From positions 1-32,973 of the forward strand of contig JAKSOW010000027.1 in NCBI GenBank assembly GCA_024405395.1: a stretch of DNA of 32,973 nt. Reading direction: 5' to 3'. Source of the stretch: Kiritimatiellia bacterium. Lineage in GTDB: Bacteria; Verrucomicrobiota; Kiritimatiellia; RFP12; UBA1067. This document shows, piece after piece, positions 1 to 8,536 of the stretch. Under the pieces are notes generated by a model. The model made no database searches. It worked only from the letters and a program-made list of their open reading frames with translations, and was not told where the DNA came from. The first letter of the stretch is position 1. Each line of letters opens with the position of its first letter. The position numbers were made by a program, and so were the translations under genes.

Positions 1-2
1 TA

Positions 3-1202
3 GACTACCATTTGCCCGTATTGGAGGCGGTCGCGTCCGGCCCTCGGGCTGGCTTGCCGGAAGGTATTGCCCAGGTGACGGGTGGACATGGCACCTGGAA
101 GCGTGTGGTCAAGCGCGGCCCGGGGCGGCTCTGCTGGCAGTCGGTCTCGGCGGCCGAATGTCTCGACGTCCGGGAGGGGACGGTCGAGATCGCGTTTGAC
201 GCCTCGCGGCGTACGTTTGCCGGGCTGCTGGAGAGCGAACGCATTCCGTATCCGAACGACAAGTCCGCGCAGCTCTTTGCGGACATGGCGGCGCACCGCA
301 TGGATGCGGCCCGTGTGCAGCTGTCTCCCGCCGCCTGCTACGACGGTACGCATCCGTTCTGGACGGCGGCACCGCCCGACACCAACACGACCTATCGCGG
401 CATGTTCGCCTACACAGGACAGGTGTGGAACAATTCGCCGACCAATGAAACGTGGTCCTTCGCCGGCGTGGCCGGCACGCATCTCTATGTGAACATCAAC
501 GGGCGGGACGTCTTCCGCTATACGGACAACAAATCGAAGTCCTATGGCCGGGCCGTGCTGAAGCCCGGGCCGAATGCCATCGACATTCGCGGCTATACCT
601 TCTGCCGCGCGTGTTCCCGATTGTATTTCTGCAATCATTCGAGGACGCTTACGTGGACCATGCGCGATTTTGGGCTGGGATACGATCCGCAGGGGCGCAA
701 CTCGACCAATCAGGCCGATTACCGCAAGCTGATCGATCCGGGCGATGGTTCTCTGCTGACCTGGCTGCGGCCGGACCAGATCGTCGAGGGGAAGACGGTG
801 CCGCCCGGTGGTGGACGCGCCATTTGCCGTATGGCGGTTTTCGGCGCGATGCGTTTCGCTCCCGGAACCGGTGTGTCGTTTGCCGGCGGATCGTATGTGT
901 TGCCGCAGCTGGAGGGTCTGCCCAGGGTCATGTGCCGCCAACGCCTTGCGGTGACACAACGCTGGCAGATTCCATGGGCCGAGGTGAACGCCGGCGGCAG
1001 ATTGATTCTGGATGGCCGGCTGGTGTTTGGCCCGAAGGCGCAGATTGCCTTCACAGGGCAGATACCCGCCGCCACGCCGCAAGGTTGGCTTGTGGCCGAG
1101 GCGGCCGGCGGCATTGAATTGCCCAAAGATGTGCGCGTGGCAGAAGGCTTCAGCCTGAAGCTGGTGGCCGGTGGCCGGCAGCTGTGGGTGTTGCGCCCGT
1201 GA
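3..1202 (+). CDS. C-terminal part of a secreted protein of unknown function (5' truncated)
   Basis: The reading frame is open through the left window edge, so the true start lies outside; a TTG at 12 has no ribosome site and is not a convincing start. About 400 residues are visible. No catalytic motif is recognised. A Gly/Asn/Tyr-rich beta-type stretch in the middle (roughly residues 120-200, with sequence such as YVNINGRDVFRY) resembles a carbohydrate-binding or PA14-like sandwich, an impression from composition only. The last 100 residues are short beta-strand-like blocks of the kind that ends many secreted PVC-phylum proteins, finishing in LWVLRP. The gene lies 34 bp upstream of a large secreted glycosidase-type gene on the same strand, so a shared role in extracellular polysaccharide use is likely. 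The function is otherwise unknown. Confidence 0.7.
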   Translation, partial: DYHLPVLEAVASGPRAGLPEGIAQVTGGHGTWKRVVKRGPGRLCWQSVSAAECLDVREGTVEIAFDASRRTFAGLLESERIPYPNDKSAQLFADMAAHRMDAARVQLSPAACYDGTHPFWTAAPPDTNTTYRGMFAYTGQVWNNSPTNETWSFAGVAGTHLYVNINGRDVFRYTDNKSKSYGRAVLKPGPNAIDIRGYTFCRACSRLYFCNHSRTLTWTMRDFGLGYDPQGRNSTNQADYRKLIDPGDGSLLTWLRPDQIVEGKTVPPGGGRAICRMAVFGAMRFAPGTGVSFAGGSYVLPQLEGLPRVMCRQRLAVTQRWQIPWAEVNAGGRLILDGRLVFGPKAQIAFTGQIPAATPQGWLVAEAAGGIELPKDVRVAEGFSLKLVAGGRQLWVLRP

Positions 1203-1236
1203 GCGCCTGGGGATCAGTCAAGAAAGGACATGAGGA

Positions 1237-4200
1237 ATGAAACTATCATTGGCGTGTGTCGGAGTTTTGTTGGCTCTGTCCGTCCAGGCCGGGGGCCTGT
1301 CGCTTACGAATGAGCATGTGATTCTGGATCTGGATGCGGCCGGATGGAGCACGCAGCTGGTTGAACGCGCCACAGGGCGGGTGCTGGCGAATGGCCGTGT
1401 GCCCTTTGTGCGGGTGGATGTGGGGCAGGGTGCAGGCATCTCCGAGTCCCTTGAGCCGCGTGGTGATCAGGCATGGGCCTGGAAAACCCGTGGCGTGGAA
1501 GGGGAGGTTGTCCTTGGCATTACGCCCTTTGTCGGCGGCTGGACATTTGAGGTCAAGTCCGTCACGGTGCCGAACCTGAAGCGTCTCCTGGTGGGGTGTC
1601 TCCGCGGCGTGGCGTGCAGCCGATACACGAGCAGTTCGGCCCAATGTGCCTCGGATGATTTCTCAGGCATAGCCGAACGGGCGTATGATCTTCATCCGTC
1701 GGGTATCTTCGGACGCGACGTCGCCACTATCTTCGATCCCAAGGACGCTCCTCTCGTGGGACGGCGCTTTGGCCTTGCGGCCGGGCCGCGTGCGGCTTTG
1801 GTGAAGGCGCTGCAAGCGATGACTGTGGCGGCGGGATTCCCGCATTCGGCGGCGGGCGGTGCGTGGGCGTGCGATTCGGAGCAGGCGAAGGGCTCCTATC
1901 TGAACGCCTCGGTGACGGCGGCTTCGGTGGACGATTGGATCGATCTGGCGCGGCGCGGCGGCTTTGACGTGGTGCATTTCCGCGAGAACTGGTACGCCTG
2001 CCGCGGCCATTACCCCGTGAACACCAATGATTTCCCGAAGGGCCTGGCCGACATGAAGGCCGCCGTGGACAAGATCCACGCGGCCGGTCTGCGGGCGGGG
2101 CTGCACACGCTTACGGGCTGCATTGATCCCCGTGATCCCTGGATTCATCCCGCGTGTTCGCACGATCTGATGGCCTGGACCACCTACACGCTGGCGGCTC
2201 CCCTGACGGAGACATCTACGGAACTGCGCGTCAACGAGGAGCCCATCGCCAAGCACGACGTCACGTTTACCTACCACGGCAGCGGCAACGCCATCCGAAT
2301 TGGCGACGAGATCGTCCAGTACACCGGCGTACGGCGCACGAAACCCTATGCCTTCACGGGCATTACGCGAGGAGCCTTTGGTACGGCGAAGGCCTACCAC
2401 GCGAAGGGCGAGGCCGCCGACTACCTGCAGCAGCGCTACATCGCATTCTATCCAAAGCCCGATTCGCAGTTGGCCAAGGATCTTGCGGCGGCGATTGGCC
2501 ACGTGTACCGCACGTGCGGCTTTGACCAGATCTACTGTGATGGTGCCGAGGGCATGATGACGCCCTATGCACAGGCGAAGATGCGCAACCTCATTCTGTC
2601 CGAATGCACAAGGGATGGACGGCCCTGCCTGACGGAGGATTCGGCCGGCGGCAGCGGGCCCGCATGCTGGTGGTTCCATTCGCGCGTGGGTGCCTGGGAT
2701 TCCACCTACTGGGCGCCGAAGCGCTTCCATGACTTCCACGTCGCGAACATGCGGCGGCAGTTGGTGCGGGAGCGGGACTTTCGCGAGATCCAGATGGGCT
2801 GGTGGTGTCCGGTGACCTGGTCTCCTCATGCGCGTCCGCACTGTGTGGACGAGATGGAGTACTATGCGTGCAAGAACACGGCGCTGGACGCCTCGATGTC
2901 CATCGCCGGCGTGAATGTGGCGCGCCAGTCGATGACCTTCGGCACGGCGCGGCAGATGACGGTGCTGGGCTGGTACGAACGCTTCCGTCGGGCGGGGGCC
3001 TTCAGACGGGATCTGACGCAGGCGTTCGCTGAACCGCGGGCGGAGTTCCGTCTGCGGCAGGATCCGGACGGTGAATGGCGCGTCGCCCGCGTCGAGGCGC
3101 GTGGGCATCGTGTCCATTCGGCTGCGGTAGCCCGTTGGCAGGAGTGCTTTCATGATAGGCCGGATAACGCGTCTCTGCGCGTTGAGGCACTTTACGCGGG
3201 CGAACCCCACGAGGGCGGGAATGCGCTCACGATGATTGCGGCCGTTACGCCGGACTCGCTGGCGGTGACCGGCGCGCCGATGCGCGTGACGGCATCCGTG
3301 GCGCGTGAGCAGGATGCCGAGAAGGGTGCCGTGATCGCCTTCTCGGCTACCAATTCCAGTGACTCCGCCGTTGGGGCCTGGGCCGTGGCCGCGCAAGAGT
3401 ACCGCCCCTATCGCGCCATCGGCAGCCGTCGGGTGGTGTCGTTCTGGGTGAAGGGCGACGGGTCTGGTGCGCTGCTGAACGTGCAGGTGATGACGCCGCG
3501 CGAGTATGGCCTTTGCTTTTCGGAGCACTACGTGAAGCTCGATTTCACGGGCTGGCGCCATATGCAGATGCCATTCCGCGAGACGGATGCGGAGGAGTTC
3601 TGCAACCACAAGTGGCCCTATTCGGGCGGCTACGCCGAGGTGTTCCATCGCGTGATCAACATGAACCAGGTGTCGGCGGTGAAGCTCTACCTGAATGACG
3701 TGCCCCCGCATGGCAGCGCCACCGTACGTGTGACCGATGTACGGCTGGTGCCGATGTGCGCCAACGACATCCCCGTCGGGGCCGTCCTTGCCGTCAATGG
3801 ACAACGGTTGCCGATTCCCTTTGCCCTGCGGTCGGGCGAATTCGCCGAGCTGGAAAATGGCTTCTGGACGCACCTCGACAAGTTCCGCACGCCCTTGGCC
3901 CGTGTGCCGGCGCAGATGCCGCAGCTGCGGGAGGGGACAAATGACCTGATGCTCATTGCCGCCCCCAACTCGCGTGCGGAGGTGACGCTGTTCGCGCTCG
4001 GCAAGAAACGGCCGGCCCTGAAGGATCTGGCCTTGCTGACTTCCGAGAAACGTGCGTTGTTGGACTATGAGCCCGCCGAACCCTGCTTTTTCGCGCCGGA
4101 TGCGGGATTTGCGGATTTGCCGCCCCTTGTGGCGCGTCCGGGCATGCGCGCAGAGCCCACATTCACGGTGGTGGGCCCGATTGGCGAGTATGAGATGACG

Positions 4201-6336
4201 ATCGCGGACGAAACGCGCCGCTTCCCGGCCGTGGCGGCCGGAAAGACCTGGCGCTGCCCATCGGGAACTTTCCGTCCCTTCAGTGGTCGAGCGTCAGTCC
4301 GGGTGCGGGAAGTCGGGACGCCTGCGGCGCGGCCACGTACGCCAACCGCGCTTTTTGAATGGCAGCCGCGTTTTGACTCCGGGGCCCGCTTCGAGTTCGT
4401 GAAGCGTTATGTGGGCATTGAACCGACAGCCCCCAAGGCTTCGGAAATCGTCTTGCAGCCCTATACCGAACTGGAGGCGCCCTATGTCGTACCTCATGGA
4501 GGAAACGCCGATGAGCCGCTGGTTATTCGAGGTGCAGACCCGCAGCATCCCGCCGTACTGTCGGCTGGCCGGCGGTTGACGGGTTGGCAAGTGGGCGCAG
4601 ACGGCGTATGGCGGCTGTTCCTGCCGGAGGTGAAGTCCGGCACGTGGAACTTCAGCCAGCTGTACGTCAACGGCGCGCGCCGATTCCGTCCGCATCTGCC
4701 GCAGACGGGTTTCTTCTCCACTGTGTCGAACGCGTTCGCGGAGGCCCATGCCATTGGCGGTTTTGCCTACCGGGCGGGCGACCTTGACCCCAACTGGACG
4801 AATCACGATGATCTTGAGATACAGATTCTCCACACCTGGAGCGTGTCGCGCGTGCGGGTGGGGGAGATTGACACGGCATCCCAGACGATTCGTTTCGCCG
4901 CGCCGCGGGCACGCAACGCCTACCACTGCGACTTCAAGAATCGCCGCTATCGCGTGGAGAACGTCAAGGAGGCATTTGGCCGCCCGGGCGAATGGTATCT
5001 GGACCGTCCCACGGGCATGTTGAGCTATACGCCTCTGGCCGGGGAGAACCCGCAGACTGCGGAGGTAGTGGCACCGCGACTGGACTGTGTGGCCAAGGTG
5101 GCCGGCACATCGCAAACCCGGCTGCGGCATGTGATTTTCCGGGATGTGGTTTTCGCCCATGCGGGCTGGACCACGCCGCGGGAGGGGAGTTTTGCCGTGC
5201 AGTCCGCCTACAACATTCCTGCTGCCGTGGAAGTCGGCGAGGCGGAGGCCGTGCGCTTTGATCGGTGTGGCTTCTACCATACAGGCGCCTATGCACTGGC
5301 GTTTGAGAAGGGCACTCGGGACTGCGCGGTGACACATTCGATCATGCGTGACCTTGGCGGTGGCGGCGTGCTCATCGGCCCATTCGGCACAGATGCGGAG
5401 GCGCCGCCGGATGGGCGCGGAAACATACGCGTGGAGAACTGCCGCATCACGGCGGGTGGGCGCATCTTCCCTGCCGCTGTTGGTGTGCTGATCGGACGCA
5501 GTTCCCACAACAGGGTGCTTCACAACGAGATCGATCATTTGTACTACACCGGCGTCTCGGTGGGATGGAACTGGGACGAGAAACGGCCTTCGCGTGCCCA
5601 TCACAATGAGATCGCCTTCAACCGCATCCACGACATCGGCCAGGGGCTGCTGTCTGACATGGGACTGATCTACCTGCTCGGGCGTGCGCCGGGCACCTCG
5701 GTGCACGACAATTATCTGCGCGACATCCGCACCGCCCAGTATGGCGGCACGGGTATTTATCCCGACGAGGGGTCTTCTGAGCTGGAGATTTACAACAACT
5801 ATGTGCTCAACACGGTGCGCAGCTACCATCAGAACTATGGGGAGACCAACCGTGTCTACAACAACATCTTCGTGAACGGGCGGGAGATGCAGTACGATTG
5901 GCGGCCACGACTCAACTACAACGGCACAACCACGTTCTTTGACCGCAACATCGTCGTGTGGAAGAGCGGCAAGCTGGCGTCTCGCGGCACACCGTTCGGC
6001 ATGACGCCGCAGATGCGCGAAGTCTACAGGAAATGGGATCCTCCGGCCTGGGGTGGGTTGTCGGCCAGTTCGAACGTCTACTGTTCGGTTGGCGCCGGCC
6101 CCGTTCTCTTTGGGGCGTTGCCGCTCAAGGCATGGCAGGAGAAGGGAATGGAGTCCGGCAGCGTGGCCGCCGATCCGCTTTTTGCGGGTGATGTGTGGGC
6201 GGGTGACTGCACGCTGCGGCCCGATTCGCCTGCTTTGGTGAGAGGGTTCCGTCCTCTTGACCTTTCCCGCATGGGGATCGAGGATGTGGGCGAATTACCG
6301 TCGATGCCCACATGGCCTTGCCCGACCTGTTACTGA
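1237..6336 (+). CDS. secreted multidomain glycoside hydrolase-type protein: TIM barrel + beta-sandwich + right-handed beta-helix
   Basis: This 1699-residue protein begins at ATG 1237 with GAAAGGA 8 bases upstream. Residues 1-18 form a Sec signal peptide (MKLSLACVGVLLALSVQA). Residues about 20-200 look like a beta-rich N-domain. Residues about 205-610 look like a TIM barrel of the alpha-galactosidase/GH36-like type, with FDVVHFRENW on an early strand and IYCDGAEG on a later strand, where Asp435 is the candidate nucleophile. Residues about 660-860 resemble a CBM4/9-like sandwich. From about 1060 to the end the protein has the pattern of right-handed parallel beta-helix enzymes (GH141/GH120/pectate-lyase type), including the rungs HIFRDVVFAHAGW and YALAFEKGTRDCAVTHS. 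The likely job is cleavage of a complex, perhaps branched, glycan outside the cytoplasm. Domain limits and family names are estimates from pattern recognition. Substrate is unknown. Confidence 0.85.
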   Translation: MKLSLACVGVLLALSVQAGGLSLTNEHVILDLDAAGWSTQLVERATGRVLANGRVPFVRVDVGQGAGISESLEPRGDQAWAWKTRGVEGEVVLGITPFVGGWTFEVKSVTVPNLKRLLVGCLRGVACSRYTSSSAQCASDDFSGIAERAYDLHPSGIFGRDVATIFDPKDAPLVGRRFGLAAGPRAALVKALQAMTVAAGFPHSAAGGAWACDSEQAKGSYLNASVTAASVDDWIDLARRGGFDVVHFRENWYACRGHYPVNTNDFPKGLADMKAAVDKIHAAGLRAGLHTLTGCIDPRDPWIHPACSHDLMAWTTYTLAAPLTETSTELRVNEEPIAKHDVTFTYHGSGNAIRIGDEIVQYTGVRRTKPYAFTGITRGAFGTAKAYHAKGEAADYLQQRYIAFYPKPDSQLAKDLAAAIGHVYRTCGFDQIYCDGAEGMMTPYAQAKMRNLILSECTRDGRPCLTEDSAGGSGPACWWFHSRVGAWDSTYWAPKRFHDFHVANMRRQLVRERDFREIQMGWWCPVTWSPHARPHCVDEMEYYACKNTALDASMSIAGVNVARQSMTFGTARQMTVLGWYERFRRAGAFRRDLTQAFAEPRAEFRLRQDPDGEWRVARVEARGHRVHSAAVARWQECFHDRPDNASLRVEALYAGEPHEGGNALTMIAAVTPDSLAVTGAPMRVTASVAREQDAEKGAVIAFSATNSSDSAVGAWAVAAQEYRPYRAIGSRRVVSFWVKGDGSGALLNVQVMTPREYGLCFSEHYVKLDFTGWRHMQMPFRETDAEEFCNHKWPYSGGYAEVFHRVINMNQVSAVKLYLNDVPPHGSATVRVTDVRLVPMCANDIPVGAVLAVNGQRLPIPFALRSGEFAELENGFWTHLDKFRTPLARVPAQMPQLREGTNDLMLIAAPNSRAEVTLFALGKKRPALKDLALLTSEKRALLDYEPAEPCFFAPDAGFADLPPLVARPGMRAEPTFTVVGPIGEYEMTIADETRRFPAVAAGKTWRCPSGTFRPFSGRASVRVREVGTPAARPRTPTALFEWQPRFDSGARFEFVKRYVGIEPTAPKASEIVLQPYTELEAPYVVPHGGNADEPLVIRGADPQHPAVLSAGRRLTGWQVGADGVWRLFLPEVKSGTWNFSQLYVNGARRFRPHLPQTGFFSTVSNAFAEAHAIGGFAYRAGDLDPNWTNHDDLEIQILHTWSVSRVRVGEIDTASQTIRFAAPRARNAYHCDFKNRRYRVENVKEAFGRPGEWYLDRPTGMLSYTPLAGENPQTAEVVAPRLDCVAKVAGTSQTRLRHVIFRDVVFAHAGWTTPREGSFAVQSAYNIPAAVEVGEAEAVRFDRCGFYHTGAYALAFEKGTRDCAVTHSIMRDLGGGGVLIGPFGTDAEAPPDGRGNIRVENCRITAGGRIFPAAVGVLIGRSSHNRVLHNEIDHLYYTGVSVGWNWDEKRPSRAHHNEIAFNRIHDIGQGLLSDMGLIYLLGRAPGTSVHDNYLRDIRTAQYGGTGIYPDEGSSELEIYNNYVLNTVRSYHQNYGETNRVYNNIFVNGREMQYDWRPRLNYNGTTTFFDRNIVVWKSGKLASRGTPFGMTPQMREVYRKWDPPAWGGLSASSNVYCSVGAGPVLFGALPLKAWQEKGMESGSVAADPLFAGDVWAGDCTLRPDSPALVRGFRPLDLSRMGIEDVGELPSMPTWPCPTCY

Positions 6337-6342
6337 TTACGC

Positions 6343-6372
6343 TTGCCTTTACGGTTAAGGCTGTGCTAAAAT
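6343..6372 (+). promoter_or_regulatory. sigma70-type promoter for the VOC-dhaK-tatD-GRE operon
   Basis: A TTGCCT box (6343-6348) is followed after 18 bases by TAAAAT (6367-6372). The ATG of the next gene lies 35 bases downstream and is preceded by GAAAGGA, so the message would have a short leader with a normal ribosome site. Confidence 0.55.
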
Positions 6373-6407
6373 ACGTTTATAGTTTTCAACGTACGAAAGG
6401 ACCCGCA

Positions 6408-6725
6408 ATGGAAAAGAAGTATCTTCACACCGGCATTCCGGTGGCAGCCAAGATGGACGGCATGAACTACATGGAGCCGCTCCGCGTGTGGATCGGCAAC
6501 AACACCGAATACGGCATTGAGTACCTTTACTGGGAAAAGGACACGCCGTGTGCGCACCGTATGGTCGCCGAAGCCCATGTGGCCTTCGAAGTCGAGGACG
6601 TTGATCAGGCCGTCAAGGAATCCGGCGGCAAGGTGCTGCTGCCCACGATGTCGCTTGGCGGCACGTGCAAGCTCGCCTTTGTCTCGATCGACAACGGGCC
6701 CGTCGTCGAGTTCTTCCATCCCTAA
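6408..6725 (+). CDS. VOC/glyoxalase-fold family protein
   Basis: The protein has 105 residues from ATG 6408, chosen because GAAAGGA (6395-6401) sits at the right distance and a promoter ends at 6372; an in-frame extension to 6312 would run back into the preceding gene. Its length and pattern fit a single vicinal-oxygen-chelate unit: beta strands with an EYGIEYLYWE block, a VAFEVEDVDQAVKESGGKVL helix-turn block, and the C-terminal SIDNGPVVEFFHP ending typical of VOC proteins, where the last Glu often binds metal. The reaction is unknown. The gene directly precedes dhaK (43 bp gap), so a link to C3 sugar or reactive carbonyl metabolism is possible but is inference only. Confidence 0.75.
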   Translation: MEKKYLHTGIPVAAKMDGMNYMEPLRVWIGNNTEYGIEYLYWEKDTPCAHRMVAEAHVAFEVEDVDQAVKESGGKVLLPTMSLGGTCKLAFVSIDNGPVVEFFHP

Positions 6726-6768
6726 CCCATTTATCCCTTAACCTCATCAAACAGAAGCAGGTGACACC

Positions 6769-7773
6769 ATGCCGATGAAGAAATTCATGAACGACCCCGC
6801 GAACCTCACCAAGGAACTCCTGGAAGGCCTCGTGGGATGCTATTCCGACATCATCACGCTCGTCAACGACAAGATCGTCGTGCGCAAGACGCCCAAGGCC
6901 GCCGACAAGGTGGCGCTCGTCGCGTTTGGCGGCTCGGGACATGAGCCGGCCATGCACGGCTTCGTGGGTGAGGGCATGCTCGACGCGTGCGTCGCCGGCG
7001 ACATCTTCGCCGCGCCGGGCGGCGAGAAGGTGTTCGAGGCGCTCGACTACGTCAAGCGCGACGCGGGCACGCTGCTCATCACGCTGAACCACAATGGCGA
7101 CCGCATGAGCGGCTCGAAGGCCATGCGCAAGGCGCAGAAGGCCGGCCTCAACGTGGTCGAGATCGTGATCCACGACGACATCGCCCAGGGTCCTGACACC
7201 CCGATCGAGGACAAGCGCGGCCTCGGCGGTGTGATTCCGTTCATCAAGGTTGTGGGCGCGGCGGCCGAAGAGGGCAAGAGCCTCGACGAAATCGTGGCGC
7301 TCGCCAACAAGTTCAACGAGGGTATTGCGACCTTGTCCGTGGCGCTCAAGACGGCTACGCATCCGCAGAACGGCCAGGAGATTGGTTCGCTCGCCGACGA
7401 CGAGATGGAAATCGGCATGGGCCAGCACGGCGAAGGCGGCGGCGGCATCTCCAAGATGTGCACGGCCGACGAGACCGTCGAGAAGATGCTGCCCTCGCTC
7501 GTCAAGGCGACGAAGGTCGCCGCCGGCGACAAGGCGCTCCTCCTCATCAACGGCTCGGGCTCCACGACGACGATGGAGATGCTGATCTGCTACCGCAAGG
7601 CGAAGCAGATGCTCGAGGCGATGGGCGTGACCGTCCTCCCCGGCAAGTGCGACGAGCTGCTCACGGTGCAGGAGATGGCGGGCTTCCAGATGATCCTCTG
7701 CAAGTGCTGCGACACCTGCGCGAAGTACCTCGCCGCCAAGGCGAATTCGCCGTACTGGACGACGCTGGGCTAA
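6769..7773 (+). CDS. dhaK: dihydroxyacetone kinase subunit DhaK-like
   Basis: The protein has 334 residues, close to the usual DhaK length of about 330-355. It shows the family sequence FGGSGHEPAMHGFVG near residue 50, the GDIFAAP block, NHNGDRM near 108, and EIGMGQHGE with His220, the residue that in known DhaK proteins binds dihydroxyacetone covalently. DhaK is the substrate-binding subunit and needs DhaL (plus DhaM or ATP) for phosphoryl transfer. No dhaL or dhaM is next to it, so the partner is elsewhere or the protein does something else; related stand-alone DhaK-like kinases act on tetruloses. The start at 6769 is supported by CAGGTG just upstream. tatD starts 7 bp after the stop. Confidence 0.85.
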   Translation: MPMKKFMNDPANLTKELLEGLVGCYSDIITLVNDKIVVRKTPKAADKVALVAFGGSGHEPAMHGFVGEGMLDACVAGDIFAAPGGEKVFEALDYVKRDAGTLLITLNHNGDRMSGSKAMRKAQKAGLNVVEIVIHDDIAQGPDTPIEDKRGLGGVIPFIKVVGAAAEEGKSLDEIVALANKFNEGIATLSVALKTATHPQNGQEIGSLADDEMEIGMGQHGEGGGGISKMCTADETVEKMLPSLVKATKVAAGDKALLLINGSGSTTTMEMLICYRKAKQMLEAMGVTVLPGKCDELLTVQEMAGFQMILCKCCDTCAKYLAAKANSPYWTTLG

Positions 7774-7780
7774 CTGGGCA

Positions 7781-8536
7781 ATGCGTCTCTTCGATACGCA
7801 CTGCCATTTCGAGAGCGCCGACCGCAATGCGGTCGGCGCTTGTCTTCTCCGTGCCCGGGATGCGGGCGTGGAGAGGCTGATGGCCGTGGGGGGATCGCCC
7901 GAACTCAATGCGGCTGCGCAATTTGCCGTCGGCCTCGCGGCCGAAAATCCCGAAGAGTATCCTGTGGTTCGGCTGGCTCTGGGCTATGACCGCGATCAGA
8001 TAGGGAAGGCAGATCTGCCGGACATCGCGCCGGGCGCGAAACTGGCGGCATGGGGCGAGATCGGGTTGGACTACCACTATTCGCCTGAAACGCGCCGTGA
8101 GCAGTTGGCGCATTTCGCCGCCCAACTGGAGGAGGCGCATCGACGCGATCTGCCGGTTGTGATCCACACCCGCGAGGCCGACGACGACACGCTGGGCGTT
8201 CTGCGCGACATTCCTAGCCGGGGCATCATCCACTGTTTCACGGGCACGCCGCCGTTCGCGAAGAAGTTGCTGGATCTGGGATTCTACGTCTCGATTTCCG
8301 GAATTGTGACCTTCAGGGCGGCGGACAATGTACGCGAATCGGCGCTGTATGTGCCCAACGACCGCATTCTCATCGAGACCGATTCACCTTTCTTGGCGCC
8401 GGTGCCGATGCGCGGAAAGGCCAATGAACCCGCGTTCGTGGCCCATACCTGCGCGTTCCTGGCCAATCTCCGCGGCATGGCGCCTGAGGTTTTCGCCGAA
8501 CTTACCTTCGCCAATGCGGAGAGCGTGTTGGGATGA
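7781..8536 (+). CDS. TatD family metal-dependent hydrolase (DNase-type)
   Basis: The protein has 251 residues, a normal TatD length. All metal-site motifs are visible in order: DTHCH (His7, His9), WGEIGLDYHY, VVIHTRE, IIHCFTG and ETDSPFLAP with the late catalytic Asp. TatD proteins are cytoplasmic metal-dependent hydrolases, mostly 3'-5' DNases or RNases in repair and quality control. The start has no clear Shine-Dalgarno site and follows dhaK by 7 bp, so translation may be coupled. The stop overlaps the glycyl radical enzyme start (ATGA at 8533-8536). Codons 12-20 contain a perfect 12-bp inverted repeat, listed separately. A functional link to the glycyl radical enzyme is unproven. Confidence 0.9.
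   Translation: MRLFDTHCHFESADRNAVGACLLRARDAGVERLMAVGGSPELNAAAQFAVGLAAENPEEYPVVRLALGYDRDQIGKADLPDIAPGAKLAAWGEIGLDYHYSPETRREQLAHFAAQLEEAHRRDLPVVIHTREADDDTLGVLRDIPSRGIIHCFTGTPPFAKKLLDLGFYVSISGIVTFRAADNVRESALYVPNDRILIETDSPFLAPVPMRGKANEPAFVAHTCAFLANLRGMAPEVFAELTFANAESVLG
7814..7840 (+). promoter_or_regulatory. perfect 12-bp hairpin inside the start of tatD (possible attenuator or terminator-like element)
   Basis: AGCGCCGACCGC (7814-7825), loop AAT, then its exact reverse complement (7829-7840). The next bases, TGTCTTCTCC, are only moderately T-rich, so intrinsic termination would be inefficient. It lies 41 bp after the dhaK stop and falls in register with nine tatD codons. Confidence 0.5.

Noticed and set aside
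1663..3873. Long minus-strand open frame (736 codons) inside the large glycosidase gene
   Set aside because: It is antisense to a clear signal-peptide gene, its product is Arg/His-rich and lacks any recognisable domain, and such frames are common in GC-rich coding DNA.
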